NCBI GenBank assembly: GCA_016293645.1
Contig: JAEDDW010000019.1
Location: 1 to 28,652, forward strand
Source: Treponema sp.
Lineage (GTDB): Bacteria; Spirochaetota; Spirochaetia; Treponematales; Treponemataceae
DNA length: 28,652 nucleotides
Direction of reading: 5' to 3'
Position 1 is the stretch's first letter. Every line of letters begins with the position of its first letter. Shown piece by piece: positions 8,417 through 15,521 of the stretch. The translations under genes and the position numbers were made by a program. Under the pieces are notes generated by a model that saw only the letters and a program-made list of their open reading frames with translations, did not search any database and had not been told where the DNA came from.

Positions 8417-9516
8417 TACATGACCTCCCTGAGAATTTCACGGGCGTTTTTGCTTTCCGCAAGTAACCCGAACTTGTTGCTGTATACCATGCATCCTATA
8501 TTGATCCTGCCGCCTGCCCTTTTTTCAAGAAAGAACATTATTTTTTTCAAGAGATAGTTCATTGCTTCTTTTGTTTTTCCTTCACTCTCGATTATTGAAA
8601 TTCCCTCTTCTGTTGTTGCAGCATCGATTATTTTCTTTACAGCCGGAACTCCACAGCCGGCCTCGATTGCGGCACAAGCAAGTAGTTCCATTCTGCAGTC
8701 AGCTTCCTTTGAATGTGTATTGTAGATTCCTCCAGCTACCTTAACAAGCTTTCCAATATGTCCACACAAAAGCAGATTTTTGAAACCTTTTTCACATGCC
8801 GAATCAATTGTAATACCGATGAAGTTGGAGCATTTCACAGCGGAATCGAGATTGTAATTGAAGTTATTTTTCATAAAGTCAAGACCATAATTTCCGGGAG
8901 TGACACAGACACTTTCGTTGCCCATGGATTTTTTCTGGTTCAGTTCAACCTTTATCGTATCAATCAAAGCCTGCGAACTCATGGGCTCGACGATGCCACT
9001 TGTACCAAGTATGGAAATTCCATCGACTATGCCGAGGCGAGGGTTGAAAGTTTTCTGTGCCGTTTCTCTTCCTCCAGGAACGGAAATCACAACCTTGACT
9101 CCATCTCTGTAATCTAAAAGCCCGCATATTTCATGGATTTCCTTTTCAATCATCTCCCGCGGGACATGGTTGATCGCCGCTTTCCCTACTTGCTGATCAA
9201 GTCCTGGCAATGTCACCCTACCGACACCTTCCCCACCATCAATTACAACGGAACTCTTTCCTCCGTCTTCAAACAAAGCTACCGTACTGATAATGTGGAG
9301 TCCGGTCGTGCAGTCCGGATCGTCTCCGCCATCTTTTATTACCCCACAGGAAACTTCGGTCTCACCAATTGATATGTCACAGAGTTCAGCTTTGAAAACA
9401 TCACCCTTAGGCGTTTCTATTTCAACATGAGATTTTCTTTTTCCTGATAACAGCATCCAGCATGCTGCTTTTGATGCCGCAGCCGCACAACTACCGGTGG
9501 TAAATCCGTTTTTCAT
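8416..9516 (-). CDS. cbiD: cobalt-precorrin-5B C1-methyltransferase
   Basis: CbiD methylates C1 in the anaerobic pathway and has its own fold, distinct from the other corrin methylases. The signature N-terminus KNGFTTGSCAAAASKAA is present, followed by ETPKGDVFKAEL, a DGGDDPDCTTG segment, the glycine-rich DGGEGVGRVTLPGLDQ, and LCGHIGKLVKVAGGIYNTHSKEADCR in the C-terminal half. I chose the ATG at 9516 (366 aa), which has AAGGTGA 7 nt upstream. A TTG two codons earlier is the alternative and lacks comparable spacing. The gene starts 7 nt after the cbiC stop and overlaps cbiF by one base. Confidence 0.95.
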   Translation of the reverse strand: MKNGFTTGSCAAAASKAACWMLLSGKRKSHVEIETPKGDVFKAELCDISIGETEVSCGVIKDGGDDPDCTTGLHIISTVALFEDGGKSSVVIDGGEGVGRVTLPGLDQQVGKAAINHVPREMIEKEIHEICGLLDYRDGVKVVISVPGGRETAQKTFNPRLGIVDGISILGTSGIVEPMSSQALIDTIKVELNQKKSMGNESVCVTPGNYGLDFMKNNFNYNLDSAVKCSNFIGITIDSACEKGFKNLLLCGHIGKLVKVAGGIYNTHSKEADCRMELLACAAIEAGCGVPAVKKIIDAATTEEGISIIESEGKTKEAMNYLLKKIMFFLEKRAGGRINIGCMVYSNKFGLLAESKNAREILREVM

Positions 9517-9523
9517 CCGCAAG

Positions 9524-10156
9524 TCACCTTATTCCATACGACAACGCATTCACAATTGCGGCTGCAATATTGCTTCCGCCTTTTCTGCCTCTGTTTACAA
9601 TGTAAGGCACAGAAGACTCCATGATCAGCTCCTTAGCCTGCACCACATTTACAAATCCAACAGGAACACCTATTATAAAATCCGGAGAAAATTTCTTGCA
9701 GTCCATGAGTTCTTTCAGGGCAACAAGAGCTGTAGGAGCATTCCCAACTGCAAATATGATTTTCTTTCCAAGCCTTGAGGCATGTTCCATACTGACATAG
9801 GCTCGGGTCAATCCACGTTCTTTTGCTTCGGCTGCAATTTCGTCATCAGCCATGAAACAGTGGACAGAGCATCCAAACTTCTCAATAGCTTTTTTATTGA
9901 TTCCGGTTTTTGCCATGTTTGTGTCCGTAACTATATCAGCCCCTTCCTGTAAAAGTTGTCTTGCAACTGCAACGGCATCTTTTGAAAAGCAAAGTGTACC
10001 GGCATAATCAAAGTCGGCGCTTGTATGGATGCACCGCATGATTACATCAGCATTTTCTGGAGGCAGAACAATTTTTAGAGTTTCAAGTTCTTCCGAAATG
10101 ATCTGGAAACTCATTTTTTCAATATCCTGGGGGAGTACATATTCAAGCCTGTTCAT
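9524..10156 (-). CDS. cbiC: cobalt-precorrin-8 methylmutase
   Basis: CbiC/CobH moves the C11 methyl group to C12 to give cobyrinate. The 210-residue length fits the family. His44 in RCIHTSADFDYA is the expected catalytic histidine. VTDTNMAKTGINK (77-89) and the FAVGNAPTALVALKEL and IIGVPVGFVNVVQAKE segments are all characteristic. The ATG is preceded by GGAGGT and overlaps the end of cobD by 14 nt, so translation is probably coupled. It is the first corrin-ring enzyme encountered in transcriptional order; the genes before it supply the nucleotide loop and transport. Confidence 0.95.
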   Translation of the reverse strand: MNRLEYVLPQDIEKMSFQIISEELETLKIVLPPENADVIMRCIHTSADFDYAGTLCFSKDAVAVARQLLQEGADIVTDTNMAKTGINKKAIEKFGCSVHCFMADDEIAAEAKERGLTRAYVSMEHASRLGKKIIFAVGNAPTALVALKELMDCKKFSPDFIIGVPVGFVNVVQAKELIMESSVPYIVNRGRKGGSNIAAAIVNALSYGIR

Positions 10157-11204
10157 TTTTCAGGACCTCCCGTATCGTTTTAATAAGAATCTTGTTTTCT
10201 TTGTGCCTCTTTACGGCCACTCTGTAGAATTTTCCGTCAAGCCCTTCGTAGTCACTGCAATCCCTGATGAGAATTTTTCTCGACAGCAGTTTTTCATAAA
10301 GGGAAAATCCAACATCCGTCTCAAAAAGAATAAATGGTCCGTCAGATCCATAGACCTTGAACCCTGCGGAAGACAGTTCCTTTGAAAGAAATGATTTCTC
10401 AGTGAAGATGACTTTTCTGGCTTTGTTCAGATATCCTTGATTTTTCAAACAATGTACTCCAGCAATCTGAGCCAGTACATTCGTACTCCATTCAGGAATC
10501 TTATTTTTCAATCCATTTGCGATCAAATCACTGGAACATATTCCATACCCAAGTCTTATGCCTGGAATCGCGAAAGTTTTAGTAAATGCCCTGAGTATTA
10601 TGGTTTTACTGTCAGTGCTCATAGATGAGAAGTAGGAATTTTCCTGGGGCGAATCTGTCAGTTCGATAAAACACTCGTCAATCAGGAAAATAGAACCTGC
10701 CCGCAAGCATTCATTATCGATTTCACGGAGAATTTCAAGCGGAACAACCTTTCCATTCGGATTATTTGGGTTTGCGATAATCACAATACCTGGCTTTGAT
10801 TCCCGTATTCTGTCTTTAATCTTCTCAAGAATTTTTTCGTTGCAGCTGAAGTCATCTTCTCTTGAAAGAAAAATGTTCTCACAGATGAAATCATTCTTTT
10901 CAAGGAGATTCTTATAACCTGTAAAAGACGGAACGATGCACAGCGCAGTTTTATCTCTACAACTTTGAATCGCGGCATCTATTATCTGTGTAGCACCATT
11001 CCCGGCAACAATTCTTCCGGAAGCAATACCAAAATGTTCCCCTATTTTTTCTATAAGAAGTCCACATTCAATGTCCGGATAATTCCTGATCCTGCTGATA
11101 GAAAATGCAAGTTTAGGCCAGAGGGAAACCGGAAATCCCATCGGATTTATGTTGACTGAGAAATCATGACGTATTTTTGTTCCGTATATACTTCCACCGT
11201 GCAT
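10143..11204 (-). CDS. cobD: threonine-phosphate decarboxylase (PLP-dependent)
   Basis: CobD makes (R)-1-amino-2-propanol O-2-phosphate from L-threonine phosphate, the linker later joined to the corrin by CbiB. This 353-residue class I/II aminotransferase-like protein begins MHGGSIYG and has DFSVNINPMGFP, AGNGATQIID (68-76), ANPNNPNGK (144-152), IDECFIEL (175-182) and the PLP lysine K209 in AFTKTFAIPGIRLGYG. Histidinol-phosphate aminotransferase is the near relative, but the N-terminal HGG start and cluster position favour CobD. The start ATG directly abuts the cbiB stop. The kinase that would supply threonine phosphate (PduX or BluE type) is not in the window. Confidence 0.92.
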   Translation of the reverse strand: MHGGSIYGTKIRHDFSVNINPMGFPVSLWPKLAFSISRIRNYPDIECGLLIEKIGEHFGIASGRIVAGNGATQIIDAAIQSCRDKTALCIVPSFTGYKNLLEKNDFICENIFLSREDDFSCNEKILEKIKDRIRESKPGIVIIANPNNPNGKVVPLEILREIDNECLRAGSIFLIDECFIELTDSPQENSYFSSMSTDSKTIILRAFTKTFAIPGIRLGYGICSSDLIANGLKNKIPEWSTNVLAQIAGVHCLKNQGYLNKARKVIFTEKSFLSKELSSAGFKVYGSDGPFILFETDVGFSLYEKLLSRKILIRDCSDYEGLDGKFYRVAVKRHKENKILIKTIREVLKNEQA

Positions 11205-12176
11205 TTACAGTTTCTCCATCATGAATAGAATTCCGGTAAAAACAATCTCCCATAGAAAGGAACTCACGTACAAAAGCCTGTTTGCCCTTTTTATATCATT
11301 CACTTCGATTGTCCTGAGGGCATCTCCAATGAAATGCTTATCTTCAATTATACCATGATATGATGCAGGCCCTGCCAGCTGAATGCATAAGGCTCCTGCC
11401 ATGACACTTTCCGTCTGTGCTGAATTTGGACTTGCATGATTGAACCTGTCTCTCCTGAAAATTTTCCAGGCATTTTTCACACTGAATGCTTTCCCAAGAA
11501 TCGAACATGAAATGATCATCATGAAAGCACAAAGTCTTGACGGGATGAAATTTACTGCATCATCAAGTTTTGCAGCGCATCTTCCATAATCAATATGCCT
11601 GTCATCCTTGTATCCGATCATGGAATCCATAGTATTGATGGCTTTGTATATAAACCCAACGATAGGTCCTCCAAGGGCAAGATAGAACATCGGTGCAATC
11701 ACACCGTCTGAAGCGTTTTCTGCAACAGTTTCCACACATGCCTTTATGACCTGTTCCTCAGTAAGATTTTCAGTATCACGGCCAACAATCATTGATAAGG
11801 CCTTTCTTGCCTTGATCAGATCTTTGGCCTTTAGAACTTTATAAACTTTAAGGCTTTCAGAACCAAGACATTTGAGCGCTAAAACCTGCCACGACATTAT
11901 GGTTTCCATAACCATGCCGGCATATGTGTTTACGCTATATGAAGCCACAAGAAGTCCACCGGCAATACAAGCCGTGATAAGACAGACAAGAAGAACTGTA
12001 ACAGTTCCGTAGAGCCTTTTATCTTTACTTGTTTTTTCTTTTGACATAAATTTTTTTTCTAAAAAAGAAACAAACTTTCCTATTGCTCTCACAGGATGAT
12101 ATAGAATATGAGGATCTCCAATAATCAGGTCCAGAATGAATCCGGCGACAAAAGCATAGAGGTGGAATCTGATCAT
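11205..12176 (-). CDS. cbiB: adenosylcobinamide-phosphate synthase
   Basis: CbiB is an inner-membrane enzyme that attaches aminopropanol (phosphate) to cobyric acid. The 323-residue protein starts with the family motif FVAGFILDLIIGDPHILYHPVRAIG. It has several hydrophobic segments (near 10-25, 55-80, 155-175, 205-225 and 300-320), a long soluble region with RDTENLTEEQVIKACVETVAENASDGVIAP, and the conserved PNSAQTESVMAGAL. The start overlaps the cobC stop (ATGA), and the stop abuts cobD, whose product it uses. No irregularity is seen. Confidence 0.95.
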   Translation of the reverse strand: MIRFHLYAFVAGFILDLIIGDPHILYHPVRAIGKFVSFLEKKFMSKEKTSKDKRLYGTVTVLLVCLITACIAGGLLVASYSVNTYAGMVMETIMSWQVLALKCLGSESLKVYKVLKAKDLIKARKALSMIVGRDTENLTEEQVIKACVETVAENASDGVIAPMFYLALGGPIVGFIYKAINTMDSMIGYKDDRHIDYGRCAAKLDDAVNFIPSRLCAFMMIISCSILGKAFSVKNAWKIFRRDRFNHASPNSAQTESVMAGALCIQLAGPASYHGIIEDKHFIGDALRTIEVNDIKRANRLLYVSSFLWEIVFTGILFMMEKL

Positions 12177-12772
12177 AGTTTTTCCACCTTATCAACTTCA
12201 ATGGTTCCGTCTTTCAAAACCGCTTCAACCACATATCCACAGCCGTTTTTTACCTGCCAGTCAAAATATGATTTTCCGCATATTTTGCTCATGATGGCCA
12301 TTATGGTTCCGCCGTGAATGACGAATGCTACCACTGGATTTTTTTTCCGGACAGATCTATTGATTTCATCGCAGGCTTTCAGAAAACCTGTGTAGCACCG
12401 GTCAATAAAACTTTCTCTTGGCTCACCATCTGGAAATGGCAGTTCACCGTTGCTTTTAATCCACTTTATGTAGTTGATATCATCTTCAAGTTCTTTGTAA
12501 CTTCTATTTTCAAAAAGACCGAAATCTATTTCTCTGAATTCTTCTATCACGCACATCTTACATGAGGGATAGATTATCTGACATGTTTCCCTGCATCTTT
12601 TCATAGGACTTAGGAAAACAAAATCAGTCAAAGGATATTTTCCGCCATCAGCAAACTTGAGAATTCTTTGTCTGCCCTCTTCACATAGAGATTCATCGGT
12701 CTTGCCAATATATCTTTTTTCAAGATTCCCCTTTGTCTCTCCATGGCGTATGAAAATCAAATTCACCTTCAC
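12173..12772 (-). CDS. cobC: histidine-phosphatase family protein, probable alpha-ribazole-5'-phosphate phosphatase
   Basis: The protein is a phosphoglycerate-mutase-like phosphatase: FIRHGETKGNLEKRYIGKTDESL at the N-terminus (catalytic His in RHG), RCRETCQIIYPS, the acidic EIDFGLFENRSYKEL, and VIHGGTIMAIM with the second catalytic His. CobC in B12 clusters removes the 5' phosphate from alpha-ribazole phosphate or adenosylcobalamin phosphate. I chose a GTG start at 12772 (200 codons including the stop) that overlaps the preceding stop as GTGA. A TTG at 12796 would add eight residues, and another GTG lies at 12766. No strong ribosome-binding site discriminates, so the exact start is uncertain. 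Confidence 0.88.
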   Translation of the reverse strand: MKVNLIFIRHGETKGNLEKRYIGKTDESLCEEGRQRILKFADGGKYPLTDFVFLSPMKRCRETCQIIYPSCKMCVIEEFREIDFGLFENRSYKELEDDINYIKWIKSNGELPFPDGEPRESFIDRCYTGFLKACDEINRSVRKKNPVVAFVIHGGTIMAIMSKICGKSYFDWQVKNGCGYVVEAVLKDGTIEVDKVEKL

Positions 12773-13149
12773 TTTATTTTCTGCCCTATTCCACAAATGA
12801 CCCGGTAGACTTCTTTTGACCTGGAAGCGATTTCAACAAGCAATCTGCCACACAAGTCTCTGTATCTTCTTTCAATTTTTTCAACAGGAACTATTCCATT
12901 CCCGACTTCATCGCTGATGATGACAATGTTCTTTTTCGAGATCAAATCTTCTATCTGATTTACAATTTCTTCGTCAGTTTTTTCCTCGATTAAATCCCTG
13001 ATCATATGATTAAAACCATCCCAGATGATTTCTTTTTCACAGGATAAAATTTCCGGCAATGACGGTTCATCCAATACATCAAATTCAGGAAACATGTCTT
13101 TTGCAAACTTTGTCTTCCCCTGCGATTTTCCACCTATGACAAGAACCAT
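12769..13149 (-). CDS. short CobU-like protein (P-loop, lacks guanylylation His)
   Basis: This 126-residue protein resembles the two ends of CobU with the middle shortened. It has a P-loop GGKSQGKT (6-13). Its second half reads ISDEVGNGIVPVEKIERRYRDL then GRLLVEIASRSKEVYRVI and GIGQKIK, closely following the CobU C-terminal pattern. The segment that in CobU carries the guanylylated histidine (KHRRQR type) is absent. A full-length CobU is encoded 800 bp upstream at 13941-14486. It may be a cobinamide-type kinase without transferase activity, or a regulator or partner; this is inference. It sits between cobS (3-nt gap) and cobC (4-nt overlap). Confidence 0.8.
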   Translation of the reverse strand: MVLVIGGKSQGKTKFAKDMFPEFDVLDEPSLPEILSCEKEIIWDGFNHMIRDLIEEKTDEEIVNQIEDLISKKNIVIISDEVGNGIVPVEKIERRYRDLCGRLLVEIASRSKEVYRVICGIGQKIK

Positions 13150-13152
13150 ATA

Positions 13153-13938
13153 CTACCCCAGCAAAATGCAGACAATCCCAGAAGATACAACTACGGCAGA
13201 TTCTGCGGAACATACAAGAAAACCGGCAAGATCACCGGTGATTCCACCAAAATTTTTCCTGCTCATGAAACAATAATACAAAAAAACAAGTCCAATAACC
13301 GACACAGTGACAGTCGGGAAAAGGAAATTTCCATTACATAAATAAAACATCGCTCCGATTGCGGCTGCAGTTTCCAGCGCTAAGACAGTCACCACGATAT
13401 TCCTGTTCAAATTCATACCTGATGAAAAAGCCATTCCCTGGGACTTTGCTTTCCTGAAGACACATACGCTTATTCCACTGAGAGCTCTTGATATGATAAA
13501 GGAAAAGCAAATACAGATATATGCGATGAATTTTGTGGCAGCAAACAGGAATCCGATGGTGATGACAAAATACATTGCAAGGCAAATAATCCCAAAAGCA
13601 CCGACATGGGGATCCTTCAAGATCTCAAGTTTTTTTTCACGATCCTGATAGGAATGAAGCGCATCCATCGTATCAATGAATCCATCAAGATGAATTCCGC
13701 CGGTCGTTAGAACAGGTATTGCCACAGCAAATAAGTTAAAAAGAATCCTGTCAAACTGAAAATTAATGAATGCCTTCAGCCATGCGAATTCCAGGACTCC
13801 GATGACAGCCCCTATGAAAGGGAAAAAACAGAAATGATATTTCATGTCATCCGAATCCCATTTGAACCCGGGCATCGGTATCTTTGAATACATTGAGAAT
13901 GCAACGATGAATGCTTTGGCAATTTTTATTAAAATCAT
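13153..13938 (-). CDS. cobS: adenosylcobinamide-GDP ribazoletransferase (cobalamin synthase)
   Basis: CobS joins adenosylcobinamide-GDP to alpha-ribazole (phosphate) in the cytoplasmic membrane, the last assembly step. The 261-residue protein begins with a KIAKAFIVAFSMYSKIPMP segment typical of CobS. It contains the active-site region GGIHLDGFIDTMDALHS and KLEILKDPHVGAFGIICLAMYF, and has about six hydrophobic segments, including the C-terminal VVSSGIVCILLG. It begins 2 nt after cobU and ends 3 nt before the short cobU-like gene, so its substrate-making enzyme and paralogue flank it. No irregularity is seen. Confidence 0.95.
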   Translation of the reverse strand: MILIKIAKAFIVAFSMYSKIPMPGFKWDSDDMKYHFCFFPFIGAVIGVLEFAWLKAFINFQFDRILFNLFAVAIPVLTTGGIHLDGFIDTMDALHSYQDREKKLEILKDPHVGAFGIICLAMYFVITIGFLFAATKFIAYICICFSFIISRALSGISVCVFRKAKSQGMAFSSGMNLNRNIVVTVLALETAAAIGAMFYLCNGNFLFPTVTVSVIGLVFLYYCFMSRKNFGGITGDLAGFLVCSAESAVVVSSGIVCILLG

Positions 13939-13940
13939 AT

Positions 13941-14486
13941 TTACTTCTTTATCTCCAATGGAATCCCTACGACAACCTCATAACTTTTGTCAGCTTTCCT
14001 GCACATCCACTCATTTATTTTTCCAAGTGCATGCATATATTCACAAACTGAATCATCATAGACGATTCCGTCCTCAAACACGTTATTGCTGACGACAACA
14101 ACATCATCCGCAGATTCAAAAACCTCCGTCAGACCTTTTAAAACACTGTCTACAACCTTTTCCGCACTTATGATGCAGCCATCAGAAAACATCTCATTGG
14201 CAACAAGATTGGATAGACATTCAATCAGTAGAAAAATTTTCTTTCCGGCTGCTTTTTCCTGTGCCAGGTCGGTACAGACAGATTCAATAAGGACTGGTTT
14301 CTCAATCAATTTGAAATTCCGTCCCTCACGTTGCCGTCTGTGTTTCGCAACCCTTTCCTTGCCTTCCTCATCAAAAACTTTCATAGTCGCAACATAGTAT
14401 TTTTCTGATCCACCATAGTGGCTGGAAATTTCTTCCGCAAAGGCTGACTTACCGCTTCCGCTTCCTCCATATACAAATATGATCAT
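13941..14486 (-). CDS. cobU: adenosylcobinamide kinase / adenosylcobinamide-phosphate guanylyltransferase
   Basis: This is the full-length bifunctional CobU. It phosphorylates adenosylcobinamide and transfers GMP from GTP. The 181-residue chain has the P-loop GGSGSGKS (7-14), YYVATMKVFDEE, the RVAKHRRQREGRNFKLIEKP segment with H49 at the position of the guanylylated histidine, LIECLSNLVANEMF, and VVVVSNNVFEDGIVYDD near the C-terminus. The final strand VVVGIPLEIKK is a family hallmark. The ATG overlaps the cobT stop (ATGA). The related short protein at 12769-13149 lacks the central part present here. Confidence 0.94.
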   Translation of the reverse strand: MIIFVYGGSGSGKSAFAEEISSHYGGSEKYYVATMKVFDEEGKERVAKHRRQREGRNFKLIEKPVLIESVCTDLAQEKAAGKKIFLLIECLSNLVANEMFSDGCIISAEKVVDSVLKGLTEVFESADDVVVVSNNVFEDGIVYDDSVCEYMHALGKINEWMCRKADKSYEVVVGIPLEIKK

Positions 14487-15511
14487 TTGTTGAACCTTTC
14501 ATACTGCTCAACACCACTGTCACTGAAAGGTACACATTCATAGTATACATCCAGGGAACTCCTGATTAAGTTCACCATCAATACGGCACCCGTTCCTTCT
14601 CCAAGAGCAAGGCTCGCATCAATAACTGGATGCAAATCCATCTTCTCAAGAATCTTCTGCCCAAGTATTTCCCGGCCTTTGTGGGAAGCAATCACATACT
14701 TTCTGACATCACTGTCCATGTAATCTGCGACAAGCAATGCGGCAAGACTTATGGCACCATCAAGAATCACAGGGATGTGGAACTTTTTCGCACCAAGATA
14801 GACGCCTGTCATGGCAGCAATGTCAAGACCTCCAACCTTTTGAAGTATTTCCACCGGATTCAGATTATGAAGATCATATCTATCAATCGCCCTGGAAACA
14901 ACTTTGATTTTTCTTTCCAGACCTCTGTCATCCAGACCGGCACCTCTTCCGGTTACATCGGCAGCACCAAGTTTCAATATTCCTGCTGTGACTGCGGCAG
15001 AAGTCGTCGTGTTGCCGATTCCCATTTCACCGATGCAGATTGCGTCATAGCCTGCAGCCTTCATTTCACCGGCAATTTCAATTCCCGTCTTTATCGCTTC
15101 ATCAAGCTGCCTGTTTGACAATGCATCTTCTTTAAGGAAATTTTTTGCTCCCATGGAAATCTTACGGTCTGATACACCTGTAATTTTTTTCTGGTATTCA
15201 ATGCCGATATCAAAAACTTTTATTTCAGTTCCGGTAAGTCTTGCAAGGGAACCAACTGCAGATTTTTTTGCGGCAATATTCTCAGCACAGATCCTTGTGA
15301 CTTCTTTGCCGCACTGACTTACACCTTCCTCAACAATTCCGTTGTCCGCGCAGAGAATCACAGCAACAGCATTTTTGACATGAGGCCTGTCGGTTTCCTG
15401 AATCGCCCCGATTCTGCAAACCACATTTTCAAGCTCTCCAAGGCTGTCCAACGGTTTTGCAATTCTGTCCCAGTTCTTCTTTACTGCTTCAAACCAATCC
15501 AAATATTCCAT
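14483..15511 (-). CDS. cobT: nicotinate-nucleotide--dimethylbenzimidazole phosphoribosyltransferase
   Basis: CobT activates the lower-ligand base to its alpha-ribotide using nicotinate mononucleotide. The 342-residue protein has KPLDSLGELENVVCRIGAIQ at the N-terminus, LCADNGIVEEGVSQ, IGEMGIGNTTTSAAVTAGI, GAGLDDRGLERKIKVV, ILDGAISLAALLVADYM, and LALGEGTGAVLMVNLI with the expected catalytic glutamate near the C-terminus. It begins 10 nt after the ABC-CbiP gene and overlaps cobU. No base-synthesis gene (bluB, bzaAB/bzaF) is in the window, so the lower ligand may be imported or made elsewhere. Confidence 0.95.
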   Translation of the reverse strand: MEYLDWFEAVKKNWDRIAKPLDSLGELENVVCRIGAIQETDRPHVKNAVAVILCADNGIVEEGVSQCGKEVTRICAENIAAKKSAVGSLARLTGTEIKVFDIGIEYQKKITGVSDRKISMGAKNFLKEDALSNRQLDEAIKTGIEIAGEMKAAGYDAICIGEMGIGNTTTSAAVTAGILKLGAADVTGRGAGLDDRGLERKIKVVSRAIDRYDLHNLNPVEILQKVGGLDIAAMTGVYLGAKKFHIPVILDGAISLAALLVADYMDSDVRKYVIASHKGREILGQKILEKMDLHPVIDASLALGEGTGAVLMVNLIRSSLDVYYECVPFSDSGVEQYERFNK

Positions 15512-15521
15512 GATTCAATTC

